Positions 33,101 through 45,100 of a DNA stretch of 64,000 bases are shown here, in pieces; position 1 is the stretch's first letter, and each line of letters begins with the position of its first letter. Where the stretch lies: the NCBI RefSeq assembly GCF_027580225.2, contig NC_073356.2, positions 5,696,001 through 5,760,000 on the forward strand, given 5' to 3'. The translations under genes were made by a program, and so were the position numbers. The notes under the pieces were generated by a model, which ran no database searches, had not been told where the DNA came from, and worked only from the letters and a program-made list of their open reading frames with translations. Origin of the DNA: Misgurnus anguillicaudatus (lineage: Eukaryota; Chordata; Actinopteri; Cypriniformes; Cobitidae).

Positions 33101-36100
33101 TAATTTTGTGAGAATGAGTAGTTTATTTCACTTCACAGAAGTTTTTTTTACCAAACTTAGTCAACATGAAAATTGAGCAACTAAAATCTAACCTTTATAC
33201 GTTTTACAATTTACTTTATTAAAACAATGTTTCTGGTTTTATTATTCATAGTTTATTACTGGCCATTTCCTAAGAAGAAACTTACAGTATGTCTAAGTTA
33301 TGAAATTTTACACACAGATAAAAGACTAAACTGCTACCCTAACAAAATTTGGGGTTTCTTTCACAAACCTTGTAGAAACACAAGCATTTAAAGCTTTGCT
33401 ATATTTTTTTCAGTAAGCTAAGAGGTCTGAATGCTAATTTTCAAAATCTTTCATGCTGTAACAATTCATTTTCTTTTTCAACAGTCAATGCAGCTGATAA
33501 CAAACAAAGAGACAAGAACATGACCACCATCAAAATTAACCTTGACCCGTGAGTGCTTCCATAACATCTTCATTCTTATCTGCTTAATTAGGAGTTGTTT
33601 ATACCTGGTATTAAGATGCGTTTGGTTGATCGGATGACAAGTGGACAAGAGAGACACATTCACATTTACAACTAGTGTTTAAATCCATCTCTTTTGTCAA
33701 CTTTCGACTGCTTCTGTCTTGATTTGACGGGGTGGTCTTTGGGCAAGTCCCTCTGCTTTTGTTTAAACACAAGTGGGAGAAATTACGGGTTTAAATAGAC
33801 ACGCACCAATATCATGTCAGAGTCTGCTGCTTATGCTGTTAGTAAACATGCTGCACAACGTTTTGTACAAGTATATGTACTTGTCCTAATATTTCTAAGC
33901 AATTGATGATATAAGCTTCACGCAACTTTAACACGCTTTCAAAATAAAACAAAAATAAAAGAGGTCGAGAGAGCAGCAGATTTATCAATGAAAGCCTAAA
34001 GATCACTGGGTTTGTGGTAAAAGTAAGCTACGATGTAAAAACATTGTGCTCGGTACATTACATTAGTTCAATAGACGGAGAGCAGGCAGCCTTTGTAGCT
34101 GCTCAGACATATTCAACCACATGCATTTAGTGTCGTTAGGGGTGTGACGGTTGTTATATAACCGTGAGACCGACGGTTATAGTTGAACACCGTCATTAGA
34201 ACTCTAAAACCGACAAAACCGTGTTATTAAAATATTAAAAAATATATATCATAAAGAATGTTTAAATACGAATTAAAAACAATTGTCAACAGTCTGTGTT
34301 ACACGCCCCACCATGTTATCATGTCACGCAATGAAAAATACAGAGCGGAGCAGACACTGACAACGCGCTGACATACAGGAGAGACCAGGGGCCGGTTGCA
34401 CCAGCTGTGCGTAAGTTACAACGTAGCCTAGTTACGACGTAAATGGGCACTAAGTTACAACTTACGCACTACTAAATGTTTTTGCGTTGCACCATTAAAC
34501 TTAGTTTAAACGTAACAATACGTTGTAACTAAATATTTACGGAAGCCCCTGTCCATGAATAATGCTTGGAATAAGATGTCAGACAGATTATATTACATCG
34601 ATGAGCTCGTATTAATTATGAAGAGCCGCAAGCTCGTCAACGAGTTTTCAAGAGCTGTTTAATTTTCTGTGTATCCATCAATTAAAATAAGATTTAAAAT
34701 TTCTTCCTGTTTATTTTCTCCTCCATGTGTGGGATAGATATTTTCAATTAAAAGTGTAATGTTTTGAGTTAGATAAAGTTTGCTTTTAACTTTCAGTTTA
34801 GGCGAGACAAGAATGAGTTTGAATATACGTACTGTTCAGACTATTTCCTGTTTACCCATTATAAGGCTTGTGATTGGATAAAAAAAAATAGACGTCATTC
34901 TATGCGACAACGCAATACTTTACGGAGAGCTTACGACCTACTAGCTACGTTCTGCCTTAAGAACAAACGGTGCAACCGAATTAAGTAAAGAGTTAGTTAT
35001 AAACTAGCTAGTAGTTACTAAGCCTCTAGTTTGGACTTTACGTCCCAGTTTAAGTAAGAACTTTCGAACGACTGGTGCAACCCTACCCAGGGCACTTTTT
35101 GGTTACTTTTGAGATTAAACATATTAAACAAAGTCTCACCTTTCAAATCATCTCTTCCTTCTATTTAATTTATAGAATCAAATAAACATGAACGACCATA
35201 AGATGTTTTAACCGCGGAAAAGCTCCGCCCCGCTTTTCAAGTTCAAATCCTCCCATCTACTAACTCTCCTGAAAGCACATTCACTGCTAGTTGTCTTGCT
35301 GTTAATTGTAAATAAACGTAGAGCAAGTAGCTAATCACTGTCTAGTTTATTCAAATGCTGGTTTCACATCGCAAGCATGAGCACGGAGCAGCGCGTATGC
35401 GGAGAGCGTTTGCCGCGCGTGGCCATTGTGCTTTTACAGCGGCTGCGTTTGCAGCGCATATGGCGCAGTTTAATAATAACGGTAACAATCTCAAGTTCAC
35501 ATTACTTTATTTTACATGCATTTATGAGCAAAACCTCTTCAAGACGCTTTTTAATCCACATTGTTTTCGTGCTGTTCTGGTCCGCGTAATGACAGATATA
35601 GACACAATTATAGACATTAAAAGCCCGTGGCACAAATCTGTTTCTCTGAAGATTATTAAGGTAATGATAGATAGAGGATTCATATATGCTGGACAGAGAG
35701 TGTTTTTTAAATATTTAATTGCTTTCTGTTAAATTTCTCAAAGTCATTACTGTTTAAAACACACTTGGCATCACATTCATGATTTTATGGTAAAATGACA
35801 CTTTCGCGTCAATCCACGAGCATTTAAACAAGCAAACCCCCCCCCCCCAGACGGTTATGTGACGAACCGTCACATTTGACTCACGTCACAACCGTCATCA
35901 CCAATTCTGAAACCGGCACAGCCCTAAGTGTCGTCCACTTGTGATTCGATTGACCAAACGTATTTTAATACCAGGTGTAAACATCCTCTTACAACAGTCA
36001 ACATGATCTTATGTGCTAGATAAACATTAGTATTAACAGTTAACAGTGTTGCAGTCAATAACATTACTGATTCCTGTAACAGCATGGAGAGTTTATTCGA

Positions 36101-39100
36101 ATCTCATGATCATGTGCAGCTTCACCTCATTTTCATTACAGAAGATCTAAATCACAATGAATAGAACGAAATTTTTATGTCTAGTAATGGGCTGGATTTT
36201 TATGCATGTCTGTCTGGGTCGTGATAGACTTAAAGTTTTCCTCATTTAAACAGAGATTCCAACACCATATCTGTGTGGAATAACGGGAAGGGAATTCCTG
36301 TGGTGGAACACAAAGATGAGAAGATGTTTGTGCCTGCACTGATCTTTGGACACCTTCTCACCTCCAGCAACTATGATGACAATGAAAAGAAAGTCACAGG
36401 TATGTAAAACAAGTGTATATTTTCTGCAAATCTCGGAAAGGCATCATATACATTGGGCAGTGTTGGTCAAGTTACTTGGAAAAAAGTAATTCGTTACTTA
36501 TACTGATTACTTCTCCAAGAAAGTAATCCAGTTACTTTACTGATTACTTATTTTCAAAAACATGATGCACGACCTGAATATGCTATAGAACAACAGACCT
36601 TTTAGCCTAATTCTTTTCTTTCTGTATATTCCATTATCTAAAATTGAATCAAATGAAAAAAATTTTAACCTCTCGACACGCACTAATTCATGGGCGTGAT
36701 GACGTTGTTTTTTTAACGCTGCTAACAACATCTATATAGCCTACTGTTTACAAACATTAATAATATTAACATTACTATTAGTGGTGGCACGGTTCTTGAA
36801 AAAAATCTGAACCGTTCGGTTCGCTTGTCTTGGTTCGGAGCGCGCGTGCGTCACACGGTTCAACGGTTCATGGCATGCGCAATGTAGCCTCATGCCCTGT
36901 ATGTGACCTCAGATAGTGTGTTTCCCTCTTTCGCGCGAAAGAAGAGGTGACAGTGTAGTACTGCAGGTTATGTTACGTGTAGAAATGGCAAGTGGGAGAT
37001 AAAAGGAAGACTGCCCGGAGTTGGAGGATGCGCCAGCGTCGTATAAGTTTGGTGTGTGGAAACATTTTTTCTTCATGTTACCTATGATGACAGCGGAAAT
37101 AAAACAATAGATAGAACTGGAGTCTATGGGTTGAATGTGTTCGAACAGCCACAGGAGACCGCCTTCTCTCCGACCATTTATCTAATCTGAGGTACTGAAC
37201 ACTTTTTACGTTGTTTTGTATTCAGCGCTATTTTTAGCCTTTCATTGATAAAACTAAAGTGACTGATTTCCGCGTAGTTTCATTTTGCTAGCGTGTGAAA
37301 GTTGCGCGATCTTATTTCATAAATTGCCCCTCAAAGTAATCAGGACAGAAGTAGTCAAAAGTGGACAAAAGAGACGGATTTAAATATTACAGGTGTTAAA
37401 GTTATGTTTCTCTCTCGTCCACATATACTCTCTTCAGTATTTAAGCAACCTCTCAGTGATAAATCTAAGAGCTACACTGAAGTTGGCATTTTGATAAATG
37501 CAAGTTATCTTTGTGTGCTAAAAATGCACATAAAGTTAATGTAGATGGCAATACACATTCTCTTTTTGCCAAATAAACGAAAAGCATGTTGAAATCATCA
37601 ATGTCTTCCCTCTTGCAGTATCAAAATCTCACCTGGCTTTCCTCAGGGATGGTCCCAATAATGTGCTTAAAGTCAAATTCAGTTTGTGCATGATTACATG
37701 ATATAACTTTCTTAATACTGTATCCTAAATTATGGATAATTAATACATTAACAAGATAATACATTTCTGGAGTGTTAAAATTAAAAGAAAAAATAACAAC
37801 AAGAACCGTACTGAACCGAGAACCGTGACCATAAAACCGTGATACAAACCGAGCCGAGGGTTTTGTGAACCGTGCCACCCCTAATTACTATACATTGTTT
37901 AAAAGGTCTACGGGTTTAGCATCAGTGTATGGTCTCTGTTTTGAGATACAGATGCTCTAGCATCATAAATGTAGTATTTTGTGACAGAAGTCCAGATAAC
38001 ATGCAAAATATAAACGGGACTTCTTACCTTTGTGTTGATATAACGATCACGAGTCGAATCCAGTCTGTTACAGAAGTGTGAATAACTTATGAAAACAGTC
38101 TAATAGAATACATCCAATGACCATTTTTGTCCACAAATGCGTATAATCCATGAAATATAGATATATAGTCTGTTGTTTTCATCAGATTTCACAGGAACGT
38201 CTTGTAATAGAATATAATCTACAATCTGAAGACTATTTACGTCATAACACTGTATATGAGATGGAGCTGCAGTGCTCATGTCAGCGGGGGTTCAGGGTTT
38301 TTTTTTCCAGTAAGTTTCACATTCCTGCACTGGCTTGCTAAGTGTTTGCTCAGATTTGAGGTTAAATTTTTTGCTGTAGATAAAAGTTTTATTCCTACGC
38401 AGAGTGTACAGTGGACGCTGATGTTTTTGTCACCATTAACTGAGTTAAACTCAAAGTAATGTCGGTACTTCCGAGCATTAAACGCTGCAGGATTGTTCTC
38501 TTCTGCGCTTTGTTGTCTCTTCATGTTCAACACTACACTGACTGACGGCGCGGCGTTCATACGTCATTGTCACTCGACTCACAACACGAGACAAAATCAA
38601 GGTTAAATAACGCAGTAACGCAGCCTGCTTACAGGGAAGTAACAGTAATGTAATTACTTTTTTCCAATTGTAATCCCTTACTTTACTCGTAAAAAAGTTA
38701 TCTGATTACAGTATCGCAATACTTCTAACGCGTTACTGCCCATCACTGACATTGGGCAAATTGTTATAGCAACCTGATCTCACGAATTTCCGTGAATTTT
38801 TCTAGTTACAGAATTTTTTGCTCAATTTTCCGTGGCATTCTCACGGATCTCCGCATATTTCCGTGGCCCTGCCACGGACTTTCTTTTCCGTGGCATTCTC
38901 ACGGTTTGGTTACTCAACCGTTTTGTCCTATTTTCTTACCATTGTCGCTTCGGTTTAGGGTTAGATTTACATAAAATTACATCCCTACTCAAACCCAACT
39001 CTAACCCCAACTCCAGGCGACAATTGATTAAAGTTTAGAAAATATAAAAGAATACATCAGAATTTTTTTTATAAACCAATACTTACAGTGACAAACTAAC

Positions 39101-42100
39101 GCAAACACCAAATCTAAAGGGCAATTTATAGTCGTGCGTAGGTCCGTAGCCTGTGCGTAGCTCTAAGTAGCCTGACGCGCACCTCACAAAATTTTTAACA
39201 GCGCGTCAGATCTACGCGGACCGCAAGTGCTGTGATTGGTCCACCAGAACCCCTCCCGTCAGGTAAAAAAAACTGCGTCATAGGTATTTCCGTTTGTGAC
39301 GGTGAAAACAAAGATTAGCCAAGTTGAGTAGTGATTTAACTCAAACTGCATCAAAAGTCGCTGTTTATTTACTTTCATCATTGCTGGTCTTCTCAAATTA
39401 TACACAACAAGTTGCTGTTTCTTTTTCGTTTGTGGGTTAACTTGTTTAGCTTCTTCTTCTGTGACTTCTGCTGCTGCTACTGTGGTTACACGCGTGGTTA
39501 CTGGACGACGACGCAAAAGTATAAATGAAAACCGATGCGGAACCTACGCGGTCGCGGCTACGCCGTAGGACCTACGCACGACTATAAATAGCCCTTAACC
39601 CTAAACCGAAGCGACAATGGTTTGAAAATAGGAAAAAGTAGTTGAGTAACCAATCCGTGAGAATGCCACGGAAAAGAAATATGCGGAAATCCGTGAGAAT
39701 GCCACGGAAAAATGAGCAAAAAATTCTGTGACTATCCCACAGAACTTTGTGAGATCATGTTGGTTATAGATATCATTTGTATTTTTAGGGGTCCAAGCAC
39801 AAAGTTTTGGAGCCCTAGTGTACTTGTTCTCATTTAGTGGGAGCTAAGGGTGGGCGGTATGACTAAAAACCTGTTTTTACCTGTTTTCACAATTTCACAG
39901 TAACGATATATATTAGGGCTGCACGATTAATCGTTTTTTAAACCGAAATCGCGATGTGAATGGATGCGATTTTCGAATCGCAAGAAATGCGATTATTTCG
40001 ATTCAAAACTATTAAATATAACAATCATCTAGTACGCAGTTTTTGACAGTTCGCTTCATGCAGTTTAGACCAATAGAGTGCATGAACACTGAGGTGCTGA
40101 CTACACGTCATCACACCATTTGGAAAACATGAGCGCGAGCAGCCGTTCAACTCCTCAACAAAGTGTACGGCCATATGATTTCCGCGATGCGGAAAACACG
40201 GACAGAATCGCGAAATGCATACAAATGGAATTAACTGCACAACGCGGAATGTCATGAAGTTGGCAGATTTTGGATTCAGTCATTTTAAAAACGCATTATA
40301 ACTCATTAACCGGCAAATGAAAGGAAAGAAATGCGCGAAAACATTTCCCTTTTGTGTAATGTTGGACTTAAAGAAAGGTGTATATACGTCCGTTTCTTGT
40401 CATGCATCGCAAACAATGACAAGCGCCTCATCAGACTATAAGCAGGTTTCATTAAAGCCCGGAACACAGCAGACGAAACAGGTACATTATACTTTCTTGC
40501 ACGCGCACACATCTGCACCGCTTTGAATATTTACAGGCATGAGGGTTCATGAAGCGCGCACACAGAGACCAGTCAGCACACGCGTGATCACTAAACTTAA
40601 GTTTTCTTTCTTGTCTAAGGGCGCACTCACATTATCCAAACCAAACCAAACCATGCCCCAGCGCGATTGTCACCCCTCCCTTCTCCCCCATGGTGCACGC
40701 ACTCACACTGTACTTTTTATCGATCCGAGTCCGGGCGCGCTTTCGTCATTAAGATGCGTTTGTTTTGAAAAAAGTAGGAAGTAAAGCTCTCCCTTAACAC
40801 TGGAACCCACCGTAATGATAAGCCTGTGTTTTTTACCCGGAGTCGTTTGGTGCGCGATTACAGACAGCCCTCTCACATGTCATCATATTGCTTAGTTGAT
40901 CTGTCACGTGTGCAGCTCGGACATTCACGTAACCCCGCTGCGCGCATCAAAAGGTTTTTACGGCGGCAGATGAAGGTGAGTGATCGCACAGCTGACGTCT
41001 TTACCTTTTGAATCGCGCTCAGGCGCGAATGCGCTCACACCACAGCCTTCCGCGCCTGAGCCCAAGTGAACCGCGCTCCGGCCCACCTCTGCAACCCGGC
41101 CGTGGCGCGATTAACCAATCCGCGCCCGGGCGCGGAACAGAGCGATCACGCTTGTCAAACAAACCAGGCTTTGGGGGTCAAACGCGCCCGAACGCGGTTT
41201 GGTTTGGATAGTGTGAGTGCGCCCTAAGTGAACATAAACAGCTGGATGTTTATCAGTATATTGAAGCAGAGCAGTTTTAAAGCTGTCTTGTGTCTTAAAG
41301 TGACAGTAACCCGGTGCTTTCTGTGTCAGAAATGTTTATTACACACCAAAAATTAAAATCACTCCTTACTCTTAACTGAACAAGCTTCTGCAGCTCCACA
41401 TTTAAAATCCTACAGTGAGGACTGTGCAGTGTTTTATTTGTATTTTTTGCTTATGTTAAATCATAGATTCTAATAACTAATATATTTACATTTATTACAG
41501 ATGCCTTAAAGTAAAACAAGATGAGTATAGTCTTATGATTAAAAGAAAAACTAAACATTTGCTTGTCAGATGCATTGTTGTAGTGACAGCCAAAATACAT
41601 TGGCCTATATGTTATTTTAAATAAAACTTTCAAAAAAAAAAAAATTTAAATTGTATTTTTTTAATGTTCTTAGATTAAAAAAAAGTTTGTCTGCAGAATA
41701 GCAAAGTCCTGCAGACAACTTGGTACAATGTTTAAGAGGTTTTAAATAAACAGTAGCACAGCATCTTTCTTTGGTGCTTTTAAAACCACCACAACAAACC
41801 TGGATGTACCTCTTTTATTATATACTAATGAATCGCACTTTAAATCGCGAATCGCAATTTTGATCAGAAAAATCGCAATTAGATTTTTTTCTCCGAATCG
41901 TGCAGCCCTAGTATATATACCACCCTATTGATGGTTTCAGCAGTAACAACAAAAACAAGCGGCTTTCGTGGTCATCACGTAACTTCCTGTAAACTCCGCG
42001 AAGAATAAATAACAACAAAGTCCTTTTAAAGTAGTTTATTCATATAACAAGCAAAATAAACAACACGTAGATTACATAGGAACCGAAAACATTTGTAATT

Positions 42101-45100
42101 TTCGACAAGGTATTTGTTTAAGAGTTCAGTTTCAGCAGCTAGTCAGACCATTAAACAAACAGAAACCGGAAGTAAAGTTCGGACCAGACGCTTATCGCAT
42201 CACCGCACGTGCGCCCGATGAACCGGTCTATAGTTAAATATACCACAGCTGACTGATTACTTTGAATATTTCTACTGTGTGATATGCTGTTTTATTTTAT
42301 CTATATCAAGTAAAAATGTCCAGTTTTTCATTGTTATCAACATACATTTTATTGCAATCATTTTGGAGTTTTATTGTGATCGTTTTATTGCCCAAGCCTT
42401 AGCCAAATCTGTTAAATGGTGATTAGTGCCACAGCTCTTGGAATGCGCCACTGGGCTATATAGAGTAAGAAGGCAATAACACATTTTTCCTCCTTCAGGC
42501 TAGTTTTAAAACTTTTAGCTGCAAAAATCACCACTGTCTTGCTGAACTCAGAGGTCTTGCTATGCATGTATAAATTGACACACAGCATTTCTGTTTTGTT
42601 ATTTTGAGAGTATATACATACTGCACACCCAGACTTTACTCTTTAACCTTATACCTCCAGGTGGGAGAAATGGATATGGTGCTAAACTCTGCAACATATT
42701 CAGCACAAAGTTTACAGTGGAGACGGCCTGCAAAGAGTACAAACGCAGCTTCAAACAGGTACAGGCATTTTGCTGAACAGCAATTAGGAACATGAAAGAT
42801 CTGTTAGGAGACTTTACTTTGAACACATGTCTTTCTCTCACAGACATGGCAAGAGAACATGGCAAAGACTAATGATGCAAAGATTAAGTTTTTTGACGGT
42901 GAAGATTTCACATGTGTTACATTCCAACCTGACCTGGCCAAATTTAAAATGGAGAAACTGGACAAGGACATCTTGGCTCTGCTAACCCGCAGGGCGTATG
43001 ATGTTGCCGGCTCCTGCAGGGGTGTTAAAGTCATGCTCAATGGAAAGAAACTACCCGTAAGTCATCTGCAATTCTGTTCAAGTCACCAAAATTTTTTTAT
43101 CGACTTCTAATGTTGTGTTTTTATATTGACTTGTAAACACAGATCATCTGTTTGTTTGTCACTGCAGGTAAATGGGTTCCGGAGTTACGTGGACCTGTAT
43201 GTGAAGGATAAACTGGACGAGACAGGGGTCGCTCTGAAGGTGGTGAATGAAACTGTGAATGAGCGCTGGGAAGTTTGTCTCACCATGAGCGAGAAGGGAT
43301 TTCAGCAGATCAGCTTTGTCAACAGCATTGCCACCACCAAGGTTTCTGAAATGCACTTTTATTTATTCTGTTTCAATAAGCCACAAAAGGCCTCATACTC
43401 TCCAGACAGGGTTCCCACGTGTCCTTGAAATCCTTGCAAGTTTTTGAAACGGGGGAAAAATTCAAGGCCCTGGGAAGTTATTGAAACAATAGATACAAAT
43501 CATTGAAAGAGCTTGAATCTATTTTATGCAATAAGTTTTCTAGGGGAAAAAATCCATATTATTCCCTGTGTAGTGTAGGATAATATAATAAAATTTCTAG
43601 CCTTTTAAGCATTATTGATTCATACCCAAATGCCTTTTTCCATAGTTGTGTTTGACACATAAAAACGTCTTGGGTTACGTATGTAATTGTTGTTCCCTGA
43701 GAAGGGAACGAGACACTGCCTCTCTCTTGCCATACTTTCTGTGTTTCTGTAACAGCAATATTTTACAGCAACGTCTTTGGCAATATTTTAAATAGCAATG
43801 TACTTCCTGGCTCCTGTACTTTCTTTGTCGTTAAGCTTCACCATTGGTTAAATTTGATATGCACATTCAGACTCACTTACCCCTGGAGGCGTCCCCAAAG
43901 TGTCACCGCAGTGACGCAGCGTGAGTTCCCTCGAAAGGGAACTGTAACAATGTATCTTGAAAGGTAACATAATGTAACCTTGCTCTCACTTGAAGTGTGT
44001 CCCCACATCAAGTCCTTGAATTTGAGTGTATTGGACCTGGAAAGTCCTTGAAAAGTTCTTGAATTTGAAGTTAACCTAGGTGTGGGAACCCTGTCCAGAG
44101 ACAGAGTGTAATGTATATGAAACAAAATCACAAGATCGCGCTAAACGGCAAAAAGAAAAATAAGTCATCGGCTGCTACTGATAAAAAAAGTTGTTAACAT
44201 TGATTGTTGCATAGAAATAAATGAAGAATATTTAGTATTGTTTTATTTTTGTCCAGTTTTTGGGTGCTACTTTACAAAAAGTGATTATTTTATTGGTTTG
44301 TAGTTTTTTTAAAGTCAGATTCATAATATTTATGCAGTAAACATTGGTGCCAATATATCTGTAGTAAAACCATAGTAATTACCTTGATATTGAAATAATT
44401 TTTATTAAGGTTAATACAAATCAACTTGAATTAAAACTAAAACTTTAATTTAAACAAACTAAAATTAAACCAAATTATTCATTTTTATTAGATTGTTTGC
44501 ATTGCACCTGCTTTCTGTACGTGACTTCCTTTCATTCATCTCATTCAGTAGACGAAATGAGAAATTCACTTATTTCATTTACTAACTAGATACCAGTTAT
44601 TAAATTGTGATCTCTCATTGTGATTCAAAATGTGATCTCTCATTTAGACTCAAAACAGCGACTTGTTCAGTGAAGGCTGCACATTGAGCCCACATTTCAG
44701 CACATGTCACAGCTCATATAGACCATTTGCAAGGTGTAAACAACACTGGTCTAGAAACACTTCCTGTTTCAGTTTGTAACTGTTTTCTGTATTTCACCTT
44801 TATCTTAAAGATGTTTGTTTAACCTTTTGATTCAGCTATATATGTTCTGTTGGTTGTTTTTAGCCCAACGTTTACGTAGCGCTAAAAACTGAAACAGGAA
44901 GTGCTTCTGGACCAGTGTTGTTTACATTTGGCAAAATGGTCTATTTAAACGCCATTGGCTTGTGCTTTTGTCACCGTTTAAAGGCAGAAAGAAGCCTGCG
45001 TCTCATTGTACAAAAAGGGAGGGAGATTTCAGTGAACGAGAAGTATGAGTCAATGGATTGCGTGAAAGAGAACAATTCGTTCACCTAAAAGATTTGTTCA

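Larger units (their letters stand above)
33593..35988. mobile_element. Outer TIR element in top2b intron 4
   Basis: 33593-33645 (TGTTTATACCTGGTATTAAG and onward to CAAGTGGAC) pairs with 35935-35987 (GTCCACTTGTG to AATACCAGGTGTAAACA), about 50 bp with several mismatches. It holds the hAT element 34137-35926. The superfamily is uncertain and no duplication was identified. Confidence 0.6.
36458..38748. mobile_element. hAT element (CAGTGTTGG ends), top2b intron 5
   Basis: ACATTGGG at 36450-36457 and 38749-38756 is an exact 8-bp duplication. Ends CAGTGTTGGT and CCATCACTG, with many AGTAATTA/GTTACTTA subterminal motifs. It retains a BED-finger exon on the minus strand (38276-38560) and is split by a younger hAT (36779-37883). 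Confidence 0.9.
39846..42401. mobile_element. Probable outer element around the 39914-41910 hAT
   Basis: CTAAGGGTGGGCGGTAT at the left resembles the complement of ATTGCCCAAGCCTTAG at the right. The interior carries TTATTGTGAT and GGTATAT motifs. No duplication was found, so the extent is tentative. Confidence 0.4.

Noticed and set aside
35355..35732. 125-residue plus-strand ORF in intron 4
   Set aside because: It lies inside the hAT element 34137-35926, has no recognisable domain, and no transposase motifs were found.
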